Assembly: GCA_035760965.1 (NCBI GenBank) | Contig: DASTRY010000030.1 | Location: 1 to 64,000 of the forward strand | Length of the DNA: 64,000 nucleotides | DNA from: JADGHX01 sp035760965 | Lineage (GTDB): Bacteria > Pseudomonadota > Gammaproteobacteria > Steroidobacterales > Steroidobacteraceae | Reading direction: 5' to 3' | Part shown: piece by piece, positions 49,867 through 58,386 of the stretch | Layout of the letters: the number at the start of each line of letters is the position of its first letter | How positions within the stretch are numbered: the stretch's first letter is position 1 | Notes under the pieces: model-generated | What the model was told of the DNA's origin: nothing | Seen by the model: only the letters and a program-made list of their open reading frames with translations | The model's database searches: none | Made by a program: the position numbers and the translations under genes

Positions 49867-51309
49867 TCAGTGCTTCGGGTGAGCGTTGCCCGACTGAGCG
49901 CTGGTGGACCCTGTCGAGCCAGTTGATGTCGTCGAGCCGGTGCTCGATGTGGCCGAGCTGGTCGGCGCACTCGAAAGCCCGGTCGTCTGCTCGAGCGCAG
50001 CGGAGCTGCTGCCCGCCAAGTTGGTACCGACTCCGCTGCCCTGCTGTTGCTGAAGCACGCGGAGATTGTTCTGCACATCCTTCACGCCTAGCACCTCCGC
50101 GGCAATGTTCTCGGCGCGACGCTTCTGCTCGCGAGTGGGAACGGTGCCGCTGAGCGTGACTTCTCCGCTTGTGACGGAGACCTCGATGTCGACCGCATCG
50201 ACGCCCCAGTCTTCCGTCAGCCGATCGCTCACATCCTCGGTGATGCGCTGGTCGGATCGCGAGTAGCCCTTCGGTCCGCGGCCCATGTAGCCCTGACGCT
50301 GAGCCGCGCGCTCGCTGTCCATGCGGCGGCGACGCTCGGCCTCCGGATCGCCCATCCACGAACGCACTTCGTCTTTCGTGCGGTCCCACCAGCCGCGCTC
50401 GGAGTCGCCGCCGCCCCAGCCGCGTTCGCCGCGTCCGCGATCGTCCGGCACTTGGCGCCACTCGTCGCGTGAGCCGCTGTACCAACCTCCAAGCGGTGCG
50501 GGCCATTCAGCGAGCCCGGCGCTCGAGGCACTGCTGGCACCATAGTCCCGCGCGCCATAGCCCTGATATTGCGTGTCACGATCGCGGTCGCGGTCATAGT
50601 TCCATTCGGAGCGATATTCGGAACCGCCGGAACTCGGACGCCAGTCGCGATCGCGCGAGGGCTCGCTGTAGTTGGAGCTTCCGTAGCCGCCGTAACCGGA
50701 GTAAGCGCCGCCGCGGTAAGAGCCCGAACCGTAGCCGCGACTGCCATAGTCTTCCGCGCGTCCATAACGATCGCTCGAGTAACCTCGGTCGCGCTCGTAG
50801 CCGCTGCCGTAGCCACCGCGGCCGTAACGCTCGCCGTAGCTCTGACCTCGCCCATAGCGCTCGGCGCTTCCGTAACTTTCGCCGCGACCGTAGCGCTGAC
50901 TTCCGTAACCGCCGCGTCCGTAGCGCTCCTCGCCGTAGCCGCCCCGACCGTAGCCTTGCCGGCTGCCGTAGCGTCCACTGCGGCTGAAGGTCTCGTCGCC
51001 CTCGTAGTCCGGACCTCGTCCGAAACTCTCGCCGTAGCGCTGACCGCCGCCGTATCCTTCGCCGCGGTCCCAGTCTCGCTCGCTGTAGTAACCCGCGCCG
51101 CGGCCATAGCTCGCCCCGCTTCCGCGATAGCCGCGTGTGTCATCGCCTCGATTCCAGTCGCCGCGCCCACCCTCGTCGCGACCGTAGCCCTGAGCACCAC
51201 GCCCGTACGCACGAGCGAAACCCTGACCACCGGACCCTTCCCGCCGGTACCGGTCGCGGTCCTGATCCCACCGCTGCGGCTCGTCTTCTCTCCACCGACC
51301 GTTACCCAT
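49867..51309 (-). CDS. BON-domain protein with long Arg/Gly/Tyr-rich disordered arm
   Basis: 480 residues from the ATG at 51309 (GAGGAG upstream). Residues about 1-260 are an extreme low-complexity tract built from YGRG, RYGRGGYGS and GYG units (for example RYGRGESYGSAERYGRGQSY), with at least seven YGRG copies and almost no aliphatic residues. Then come SGSRDEWRQVPDDRGR, the motif DEVRSWMGDPEAERRRRMD and GPKGYSRSDQRITEDVSDRL leading into one BON domain (about 350-418, GEVTLSGTVPTREQKRRAEN; VLGVKDVQNNLRVLQ). The tail is Ser/Thr/Gly-rich. There is no signal peptide. The arm resembles eukaryotic RGG/prion-like tracts that condense; that behaviour is inference. It follows the stress-type SDR gene by 68 bases on the same strand. 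Confidence 0.88.
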   Translation of the reverse strand: MGNGRWREDEPQRWDQDRDRYRREGSGGQGFARAYGRGAQGYGRDEGGRGDWNRGDDTRGYRGSGASYGRGAGYYSERDWDRGEGYGGGQRYGESFGRGPDYEGDETFSRSGRYGSRQGYGRGGYGEERYGRGGYGSQRYGRGESYGSAERYGRGQSYGERYGRGGYGSGYERDRGYSSDRYGRAEDYGSRGYGSGSYRGGAYSGYGGYGSSNYSEPSRDRDWRPSSGGSEYRSEWNYDRDRDRDTQYQGYGARDYGASSASSAGLAEWPAPLGGWYSGSRDEWRQVPDDRGRGERGWGGGDSERGWWDRTKDEVRSWMGDPEAERRRRMDSERAAQRQGYMGRGPKGYSRSDQRITEDVSDRLTEDWGVDAVDIEVSVTSGEVTLSGTVPTREQKRRAENIAAEVLGVKDVQNNLRVLQQQQGSGVGTNLAGSSSAALEQTTGLSSAPTSSATSSTGSTTSTGSTGSTSAQSGNAHPKH

Positions 51310-51377
51310 GGTTGTGCTCCTCGGAAGCTGCCATAACAACGAGCAACGTGTTCCGGCATGCGATGTTCCGGCTCGCG

Positions 51378-52418
51378 TCAGCCGCCGGGCACGACGCCGC
51401 CCATGATCGGCAGCTCGATACCCGTGATGTAGCTCGAGCAGGAGGGCGCCGCGAGAAACACGTACGCCGGCGCGATCTCTTCGGGCTGCGCCGGCCTCTT
51501 CATCTGCGACTGCGCACCGAACTGCGTGATGTCATCGGCGCTCCGGTCGGCCGGATTGAGCGGCGTCCAGACGGGGCCGGGCGCGACGACGTTCACGCGA
51601 ATGCCCTCGCTCACGAGATTCGCGGCGAGCGACTTCGTGAAGGCGTGAATCGCGCCCTTGGTCGCGGAGTAGTCGAGCAGCCCCTTCGCACCGAAGAGCC
51701 CGGTCTCTGAACCGGTGTTGACGATCGCGCTGCCGGGCTGCAAGTGCGGCATGGCGGCCTTCGTCATGTGGAAGTACCCATACAGATTCGTGCGCACCGT
51801 CATGTCGAAGTGCTCTTCGGTGAGATCTTCGATCGACTGCGCGTGCTCCTGAAACGCGGCGTTGTTCACGAGCACATCGAGATGTCCCAACTGCTCGATG
51901 GTGTGCCGCACGGCATCCGCGCAGAACTGCGGATCGCGCACATCGCCCGAGATGGTGATGCAGCGAGCACCTTCCTTCTCCACGGCGGCGCGCGTCTGCT
52001 TGGCGTCCTCGTGCTCGCTCAGATAGACGATCGCGACGTCCGCACCTTCACGCGCGAAGAGCACGGCAACCGCGCGGCCGATGCCGGAGTCGCCGCCGGT
52101 GATGAGGGCCACCTTGCCCTGCAGCTTGTCGCTGCCCTTGTAAGCGGGTGCGTCGAAATGCGGCGCCGGCTTCATCTCCTGCTCGTTACCGGGCTTCTTG
52201 AGGTGTTGCTTCGGGAACGGCACGGTGGGTTCGGGATGATCGGCGGTCTGCACGCTCTCACTCTGACCGCTGCTCTTCGGCTTCGACTTGGCTTGCGACG
52301 CGTGCGCCTTGCGCGCCTCGTCGCGCTCGACCTGCTCCTGAATCGCGCGCTGCTCACGAGCCGTCTGCTCCGCCGCGTGGCGATACGCCTCGAATCTCTG
52401 TTGCTGCTGCTCGGACAT
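51378..52418 (-). CDS. SDR oxidoreductase, general stress protein 39-like
   Basis: 346 residues. A charged N-terminal extension of about 95 residues (FEAYRHAAEQTAREQRAIQE; QVERDEARKAHASQAKSKPK) precedes a classical short-chain dehydrogenase. Motifs are KVALITGGDSGIGRAVAVLF, LDVLVNNAAFQEHAQSIEDL, SAIVNTGSETGLFGAKGLLD, the catalytic YSATKGAIHAFTKSLA, and RVNVVAPGPVWTPLNPADRS. The family (YdaD/YhdF/GSP39) is induced by desiccation, salt and other stresses; the substrate is unknown. It is divergent from the small proline-rich exported protein, and the BON protein follows on the same strand. Confidence 0.92.
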   Translation of the reverse strand: MSEQQQQRFEAYRHAAEQTAREQRAIQEQVERDEARKAHASQAKSKPKSSGQSESVQTADHPEPTVPFPKQHLKKPGNEQEMKPAPHFDAPAYKGSDKLQGKVALITGGDSGIGRAVAVLFAREGADVAIVYLSEHEDAKQTRAAVEKEGARCITISGDVRDPQFCADAVRHTIEQLGHLDVLVNNAAFQEHAQSIEDLTEEHFDMTVRTNLYGYFHMTKAAMPHLQPGSAIVNTGSETGLFGAKGLLDYSATKGAIHAFTKSLAANLVSEGIRVNVVAPGPVWTPLNPADRSADDITQFGAQSQMKRPAQPEEIAPAYVFLAAPSCSSYITGIELPIMGGVVPGG

Positions 52419-52540
52419 CGTGAGGGCTCCTCCTCGTGTGGTGCGCGAGAGGCAGCAGCAATCATGCCGAGCGTGGAACTGGCGCCGCGGGCGAATCATT
52501 GCTTGCAGTGAGGGGCCGATGTTCGAAAGGAGAGCTCGCC

Positions 52541-53008
52541 TTGAACCGCATTGTCGTCGCCGCGTCCGCCGTGCTCGGGCTCGGGGTCGTGAGCGCATCG
52601 CTTGCGCAGACGCCGCCGCCGCCGAAGCCGACGTCGGAACAGACGCAGCCCTCGCAGACGCGGCCCGACGCGCGGTATCCGAACCCTTCGGGACAGGACA
52701 GCAAGCCGCACGAGAATCCGCCGCCGAAGTCCGCCGAGGACAAGGCGCAAGTGCCGCATCCCGGCAATATCCAGCGCAGCTCCGACGAGACGGACAAGAA
52801 GCGCCCGGCGAACGATGCGTACACCGGCAGCTCAGGCAAAAAGCCGAATCCGAGCACCGGTTGCAGCACGCCGACGGACGCAGCGAGCGCGCATGGTCAA
52901 ACCACCAACCCTGCCCGCAAACCCGAGTCGCGAGACACGGTCTGCACCACCAGCGGCGGCGACAGCGCCACGCGGCCGCACGCGCGAGACAAAGCACCGG
53001 AGAAATGA
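52541..53008 (+). CDS. Exported proline-rich, disordered protein
   Basis: 155 residues from a TTG at 52541 with AAAGGAGA 7-8 bases upstream. A signal peptide (IVVAASAVLGLGVVSASLAQ) is followed by a polar, Pro/Ser/Thr/Lys-rich chain with no predicted fold (TPPPPKPTSEQTQPSQTRPD; HPGNIQRSSDETDKKRPAND) and two cysteines (PSTGCSTPTD; SRDTVCTTSGG) that could pair. I recognise no family. Its stop overlaps the next start, so the two small proteins are co-translated. It is divergent from the stress SDR. Confidence 0.75.
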   Translation: MNRIVVAASAVLGLGVVSASLAQTPPPPKPTSEQTQPSQTRPDARYPNPSGQDSKPHENPPPKSAEDKAQVPHPGNIQRSSDETDKKRPANDAYTGSSGKKPNPSTGCSTPTDAASAHGQTTNPARKPESRDTVCTTSGGDSATRPHARDKAPEK

Positions 53009-53175
53009 TGAACGAGCCACGTGACCCGGAGCGCCTGGACCTTCAAGACGGACCGACGAAGTACGTCGATCGCCCCGCGAACGAAGGTAAGCACGGCGAC
53101 GCCGCGGACGAGCCGAACGAAGGCGCGCCGCGATCCAGCGAGGAACCCGAAACGGAGCGCCAGCCGACGCGTTAA
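53005..53175 (+). CDS. Small acidic hydrophilic protein
   Basis: 56 residues (an ATG three bases later is an alternative start) beginning MMNEPRDPERLDLQDGPTKY and continuing VDRPANEGKHGDAADEPNEG. It is strongly hydrophilic and probably disordered, like the 78-residue protein at 38563. Its start overlaps the stop of the proline-rich exported protein; its stop overlaps the convergent reductase stop by 4 bases. No family is recognised; the stress-type neighbourhood is the only clue. Confidence 0.65.
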   Translation: MMNEPRDPERLDLQDGPTKYVDRPANEGKHGDAADEPNEGAPRSSEEPETERQPTR

Positions 53176-54140
53176 GCGCTAGCCGGGTTGGCTACGCGCA
53201 GGACGGCGTAGAAGGACTCGACGAGCGGCAATTGCACACCGAGCTCCGCGGCTTTGCGAACGGCGAAGCCGAACGTTTCGTCGAGCTCGAGCGGGCGCCC
53301 GGCATCGAGGTCCTGCAGGATCGACATGCGATGAGCCGGCGCGTTGGTTTGGAAGTCGTTGCCGTAGCCGCGCACCACCTCGATCGCCGCCGCTTCGGTG
53401 CCGCGATTCATCGTGGCGATGGGGAACATCGCCTCGTCGGTGAGCTGCACACCGCACGCCTCGGCAAGCACGCCCACTTCCCGGATCAGGCGCACGGTCA
53501 AGCGCGCGGTGTCGGGGTCGAGCAGAAACTTGCCGGTGAACGATCGTGTGGTGACGGCGAGCGCGGCGAGCGCGATCCACACCGCGAACTTCGACCATTC
53601 GTTGCCGCGGATGTTGGCAACCGCGCTCGAGCGCAGGCCCGAAGCATCGATCGTCTGCGCAAGCTCCTGCACGCGCGGGCTGATCGTGCCATCCAGCTCG
53701 CCGAGCGGCAGGTTGACGTTGCGGGTGAAGAGCACTTCACCCGAGGGAAGCAGCTCGCCGCTGAAGTTCGCGAGAGCGCCGAGGATGTGCGCATTTCTGA
53801 ACGCGTCCGCGAGCAGCTCGTTCTTCATCACGCCGTTCTGGATCGAGAACGCGATGCCGATGTCGGCATGGCGGTACGGGGCAAGCGTTGCGGCGGTGTC
53901 GATGGCCTTGGTCGTGAGGATGAAAACGGCGGCGCGCTTCAGCTCGGCCGGGTTGACGATCGTCGGCACCTCGACCGAGAAGTCGACCAGGCCTTTCAAT
54001 CGCAGGCCATCCGCTAGGATTTGCCGCGCGCGACGCTCCCGCACGAGCATCGACACGGAGTGACCGGCACGCGCGAGATGCGCGCCGATGATCGTGCCCA
54101 TCGCTCCGGCACCGAGGATTGCGAATTCCACGTCTTCCAT
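53172..54140 (-). CDS. Ketopantoate reductase-family (PanE/ApbA) protein
   Basis: 322 residues. The Rossmann motif is FAILGAGAMGTIIGAHLARA, followed by HSVSMLVRERRARQILADGL. The NADP-linked core has FILTTKAIDTAATLAPY, GIAFSIQNGVMKNELLADAF and GALANFSGELLPSGEVLF. The C-terminal helical domain has the catalytic Lys in NIRGNEWSKFAVWIALAALA. Ketopantoate reductase makes pantoate for coenzyme A, but many paralogues act on other 2-oxo acids, and no pan genes lie nearby. Confidence 0.87.
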   Translation of the reverse strand: MEDVEFAILGAGAMGTIIGAHLARAGHSVSMLVRERRARQILADGLRLKGLVDFSVEVPTIVNPAELKRAAVFILTTKAIDTAATLAPYRHADIGIAFSIQNGVMKNELLADAFRNAHILGALANFSGELLPSGEVLFTRNVNLPLGELDGTISPRVQELAQTIDASGLRSSAVANIRGNEWSKFAVWIALAALAVTTRSFTGKFLLDPDTARLTVRLIREVGVLAEACGVQLTDEAMFPIATMNRGTEAAAIEVVRGYGNDFQTNAPAHRMSILQDLDAGRPLELDETFGFAVRKAAELGVQLPLVESFYAVLRVANPASA

Positions 54141-54337
54141 GCGAAGAAGTGTAGCGAGCGGCAGCCGCCGCTGCTTGCACGGAAGTGCGCCGAGCAGCTT
54201 CGGCGATCGAGCCGCGCGCCGCAGGGTTTTGTCCGGCGAAGGGTTTCCGAGGCCGCCGGGTCAGCGCCAGATCGAGCGATCTCGCCGTGAGGTTCTGCCG
54301 CGCGCGCAATGCAGCGTCTGCGTGCCGGCGGCGGCGC

Positions 54338-55445
54338 TCACTCCAGCCTTGGAACAGGCTCCGGCGGCAACGAGTCGCCGACGTTGCGCGCCGTGCCGCG
54401 CAACAGATCGTCGACCCACGCACTGAGCGCGACGCCGTCCGACTGCGTCGTGTAGAACTCGGGCCGTTTGAGAATCTCGTGGACAGTACCCTGGAATGTG
54501 TACGTGCGCAGCCGTGGATCGGCACGTCGCAGCTCCGCGAGATTCCCGCTCAACAGCGGCGCGAGTGTCGTCACCTCGTGGCCGATCTCCCGCAGCATGA
54601 GGCGCTGGATGCCGTCCTCGAGACTGTTCACTTGTGCGAGACGAAGATTGCGCACGCGCGCGACGCGCACGTAGAGCTCCTCGAAGTTGACGCTCGCGGG
54701 ATTCATGTCGTTGAACAACGGATCGAGCTTCAGCGCCGTGGCCGCACCCCACTCGCTGAATTGCGTAGGCAAGCGCGCCGTTCGGTAGCCGCCGGCGCTG
54801 TCGCCGAGCTGAATCACCTGGGCCCGCGGATAGCGCCGTGCCAGTTGCGCGGCGAACACCGGTGACGATATCGCGCCGGCGCTCCCGCCGGTCACGAACA
54901 GCACGCGCACGTCCGCGTATTGCCCGCTCACCCAATCCATCACGCGCTGTGCATTCGCCAATCCGCGGTAATGCACGTCGAGCCGTTTGCCGTCGGCGGA
55001 CTCGAAGCGGCTCGTGCGAACGCCGAGGTGCACGTCCGCCGTGCAATACGGCGCGAGGATGAGCGAGAAGTTGCGCAGTGGATTGCGACGATCGCTGACG
55101 TCGAAGATTCCGGTGGCGGCCTCGCGCGTCCACGGGCGATCGTCTTCCCCGACGCTGTCCTTGAATGTGCGTTGCCCTTCGAGCCCGCAATTGCGACTGT
55201 TCCAGCAGCCGCCGCCGCCCTGGAAATAGATGGCAACGCGGCGCGGATCGGCGTCGCGCACGTAGAACTCGTAGGGTGTGTTGTCCGTGCCGCAGCCCGT
55301 TCCGGGCCCGCCGGCGATCGTTTTTCCAGCCTGCCGTATCGCTCGCGTTTTCGGCGGCGGTGATCGGTATCGTGAAACTTGCAGCCGTGGCGCCGCAGAT
55401 CAGCGCGATGAGGCTCGCGGCGGGAATCCCCATTCTTCTTTTCAT
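54338..55445 (-). pseudogene. Pectinacetylesterase-family hydrolase, interrupted by one-base frameshift
   Basis: The start at 55445 (GGAGA 6 bases upstream) opens a signal peptide, IPAASLIALICGATAASFTI, in one frame up to DTAGWK. The mature enzyme continues in another frame: IAGGPGTGCGTDNTPYEFYV, YFQGGGGCWNSRNCG, the nucleophile motif VLFVTGGSAGAISSPVFAAQ, VIQLGDSAGGY and LSAWVDDLLRG near the end. The switch falls at an A5 run (plus-strand T5 at 55321-55325); removing one A restores WKTIAGGPGTGCGT. All family motifs survive, so this is either a recent inactivation, a phase-variable or slippery site, or a sequencing error. The family includes plant pectin acetylesterases and bacterial hydrolases of unknown ester substrates. 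Confidence 0.82.
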
Positions 55446-55574
55446 GCCCATTCTCCGGGGCTGGCGTTGCGGCCCGCTGTGCGGGCTCATGAGTTGTTCG
55501 CCGATACTTCCTAATAAAGCTCGCGATACCAGCGTGTTGCAGCTCGCGATGCCGCTGCCGTGGCCTGATTTCCG

Positions 55575-57872
55575 TCACCCCTGCGCGTGCGGACGCAAGT
55601 TCGCGAGCACCGCACGCAGCTCGTCCGGCTCGACGGGCTTGACGAGATGTCTGTGAAAGCCGGCTTGCTCGGCGCGTGCCCGGTCCGCGGGCTGGCCCCA
55701 GCCCGTCAGCGCGACGAGCAGCACGCTGTCCGCCCACGGGCGTGCGGCGATCTGGCGCGCGGCCTCGTAGCCGTCCATGCGCGGCATCCCCAGATCCATG
55801 ATCACGACTTCCGGCCGGAGCTCTTCGGCCGCCGTGACGGCCTCGAATCCATCGTGCACGACACGGGTCGTGTGGCCCATGAGATCCAGCAGCATGCCCA
55901 GACTCGCTGCGGCATCTTTGTTGTCATCGGCGATGAGAATCCGGCGGGGTACGCGATCCTCGGACGCCGATTCGCCGGTGGGCGCGCTCGCCGCTTCGGT
56001 CGGCGGCGCCGATAGCGGCAGTCGGACCGTGAACTCACTGCCGCGGTCCTCGCCGTCACTGTGCACTTCGATCCGGCCGTCGTGCAGATCGACGAGCCGC
56101 TTCGCGAGCGCAAGGCCGATCCCCAGCCCATCGCTGGAGCGTCTGCGCGAACGCTCCGCTTGCTTGAACAGCTCGAAGAGCTGTGCCTCCATTCCGGCCG
56201 GAATCCCGATGCCCGTATCTTCGATGCGCACGACGGCCTCCGCGCCCTCGCGAGCCAAGTGCGCGGTGATCCGCCCGCCGTGAGGCGTGTACTTGTTCGC
56301 GTTGTGCAGCAGGTTGGCGAAGACCTGCACCAGTCGCGTCCGATCGCCGTGCACCCATATCGCGTCCTGCGGTAGCCGCACCGAGAGCTCCTGATGCGCG
56401 GACTCGAAGGTCGCGCGCAACGAGGCTTCGACGCCTCGCAGGAGCGCGCCGAGGTCGATGAGCTCTTGCTGCAGCTCGACCCGGCCCGCACCGATTCGCG
56501 AGACGTCGAGCAAGTCGTCCACGAGCCGCTTCATCTGGCGCATCTGCCGAGTCAGGATTTCGGCTGCGGTCTGGCGCTCTGCGGAAACGTGCTCGGCGCC
56601 GCAGAGCATCGCGGCTGCGCTGCGCATGGCGCCGAGCGGATTCCTGAGCTCGTGAGCCAAGGTCGCAAGGAACTCGTCCTTGCGCTGGTCCGCTTCGCGC
56701 AGCAAGCGCTCGGATCGCTTGCGCTCGGTGATGTCCCGCGCGATCTTCGAGGCGCCCACGATCTCACCGTGCTCATCCCGGACCGGCGAAACGGTCAGCG
56801 AGACGTCGACGCGAGTGCCGTCCTTGCGCAGTCGCACCGTTTCGAAGTGCTCGACGCGCTCGCCCCGGCGCAGTCGTTCGAGCACCTCCGACTCTTCATG
56901 CAGCCGCTCGGGAGGCACGATCGTCGTGATGGACTTGCCGATGACCTCCTCGGGCGCGTAGCCGAAGAGGCGCACGGCGCCGGGATTCCAGGACGTGATG
57001 TACCCCGCCAGCGTCTTGCTGATGATGGCATCATCGGAGCACTCGATGATCGCCGCCAGCCACGCGCGCGCGTGCTCGGAGCGTCGTTGCTCGGTGATGT
57101 CGCGGAAGACGAGCACCACGCCGAACAGCTCACCGTTCGGCAGGCGAATCGGCGCGGCGCTGTCGTCGATCGGTATGTCGCGGCCGTCCCGCGCAATGAG
57201 CAGCGTGTGATTGCAAAGCCCCGTGATCGTGCCGGTGTGCAGCACCTTCGCCACCGGGTTCTCGATCGCGATGCGCGTTCGTTCGTTGACGACGTGGAAC
57301 ACGTCGGTGAGCGTCCGCTGTTGCGCCTCGTGAGCCGGCCATCCGGTCAGCGTCTCGGCGACCGCGTTGACGAACGTGATTCGGCCTTGCACATCCGTGA
57401 CGATCACCGCATCGCCGATGCTCGCCAGGGTCACCTCGAGAATCTGGCTCTGGCGACGCAGAGACGCTTCGATCTGCGCCCATTGGCCCGCGTCGTGCTT
57501 CGGGTCGGCTCTTGCGTCGCGCTCCTCGCGTGTCGTGACCAGGCGCAGCAGCACCTGAGAGGCCGAGGGCGCGGCTTGCGGCGGGTACGCGACGCCCCGC
57601 GCTTGCATTGCGATTGCATCGGCGCGTCGGCGCAGGATGAGCGAGCCCTGCACGATATCGGCGCTGGCCGCACAGGCTCGCAAATACTCTTGAATGGCGC
57701 CGGCAGACGCTGCCGCGAGAGCATCGAGCCTGCGACCCGCGAGCGCTTCGGGCGCTACACCGAACTGATCGGCGAACGACTGGTTCGGCGTGTCGATCGT
57801 CCCATCCGTCGAGACGAGCGCGATGGCCTCGGAAAAGAAGCCCGACTTCCTCAGGAGGTCACGGATCGGCAT
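55575..57872 (-). CDS. Hybrid sensor histidine kinase with PAS domains and receiver
   Basis: 765 residues, no membrane segment. An N-terminal PAS-like region (about 10-90) is followed by two clear PAS/PAC units, at about 145-265 (ASIGDAVIVTDVQGRITFVN; LVFRDITEQRRSEH) and 270-395 (ECSDDAIISKTLAGYITSWN; ASKIARDITERKRSER). The phospho-acceptor His is in DEFLATLAHELRNPLGAMRS. The ATPase carries FANLLHNANKYTPHGG, IEDTGIGIPAG and DGLGIGLALAKRLVDLHDG. A C-terminal receiver (about 635-760) has RRILIADDNKDAAASLGMLL and the acceptor Asp in EVVIMDLGMPRMDGYEAARQ. A soluble sensor of redox or small ligands is likely. Its receiver closely resembles that of the kinase at 61680. Confidence 0.93.
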   Translation of the reverse strand: MPIRDLLRKSGFFSEAIALVSTDGTIDTPNQSFADQFGVAPEALAGRRLDALAAASAGAIQEYLRACAASADIVQGSLILRRRADAIAMQARGVAYPPQAAPSASQVLLRLVTTREERDARADPKHDAGQWAQIEASLRRQSQILEVTLASIGDAVIVTDVQGRITFVNAVAETLTGWPAHEAQQRTLTDVFHVVNERTRIAIENPVAKVLHTGTITGLCNHTLLIARDGRDIPIDDSAAPIRLPNGELFGVVLVFRDITEQRRSEHARAWLAAIIECSDDAIISKTLAGYITSWNPGAVRLFGYAPEEVIGKSITTIVPPERLHEESEVLERLRRGERVEHFETVRLRKDGTRVDVSLTVSPVRDEHGEIVGASKIARDITERKRSERLLREADQRKDEFLATLAHELRNPLGAMRSAAAMLCGAEHVSAERQTAAEILTRQMRQMKRLVDDLLDVSRIGAGRVELQQELIDLGALLRGVEASLRATFESAHQELSVRLPQDAIWVHGDRTRLVQVFANLLHNANKYTPHGGRITAHLAREGAEAVVRIEDTGIGIPAGMEAQLFELFKQAERSRRRSSDGLGIGLALAKRLVDLHDGRIEVHSDGEDRGSEFTVRLPLSAPPTEAASAPTGESASEDRVPRRILIADDNKDAAASLGMLLDLMGHTTRVVHDGFEAVTAAEELRPEVVIMDLGMPRMDGYEAARQIAARPWADSVLLVALTGWGQPADRARAEQAGFHRHLVKPVEPDELRAVLANLRPHAQG

Positions 57873-58005
57873 TGCACACACACCATGCTTACCCCTCAAT
57901 GAAGGCGCCAACTAGAGTGCCCCGGCCGAGGAAACTCCGCTCACCTTGTCGAGCAACGTCCGTGCCCACGGCTTCGAGCGCGCCTCCTGATGCGGGGAAC
58001 CTGGA

Positions 58006-58365
58006 ATGGCACCGGAACCTCGAAAGGCGCCATCAGTTGTATCGACGGACGTGCGTGTGTTCGGCTTCGACAAGGGGTATTGGCGCGAGCTGCTGCGGGA
58101 CAAACCCGGGCAGCGTTTTCGCGCGCAGTTCCGGCGGATGCGGGAGCGTGGAGGACCGCGCCTGGCGAGGATGATTGCTGCCGTCGGACTCATCGCGACG
58201 GGCCTCGTCCTCTTGTTCGTGCCCGGGCCGGGCTCGCTTCTCATTGTGGTGGGCGCAGCACTGCTCGCCGAAGGGTCCTACGTGGTGGCCCGCCGGCTCG
58301 ACCGGGTCGAGGTGCGCGCGCGAGAGGTCCTGACCGCGGTCCGGCGCAAGTTGCATCGAGGGTGA
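58006..58365 (+). CDS. PGPGW-type small membrane protein
   Basis: 119 residues. A basic cytoplasmic half (GYWRELLRDKPGQRFRAQFR) precedes one hydrophobic hairpin containing the PGPG signature (IAAVGLIATGLVLLFVPGPG, SLLIVVGAALLAEGSYVVAR) and a basic tail. The family of putative transmembrane proteins has no known function. It converges on the transaldolase gene, 21 bases from its stop. Confidence 0.8.
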   Translation: MAPEPRKAPSVVSTDVRVFGFDKGYWRELLRDKPGQRFRAQFRRMRERGGPRLARMIAAVGLIATGLVLLFVPGPGSLLIVVGAALLAEGSYVVARRLDRVEVRAREVLTAVRRKLHRG

Positions 58366-58386
58366 GGCAGCTTCGTCAAGACGAAG

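Noticed and set aside
50640..51050. CRISPR-like repetitive DNA
   Set aside because: The repeats are short, irregular in spacing and codon-phased; they encode the YGRG tract of the BON protein.
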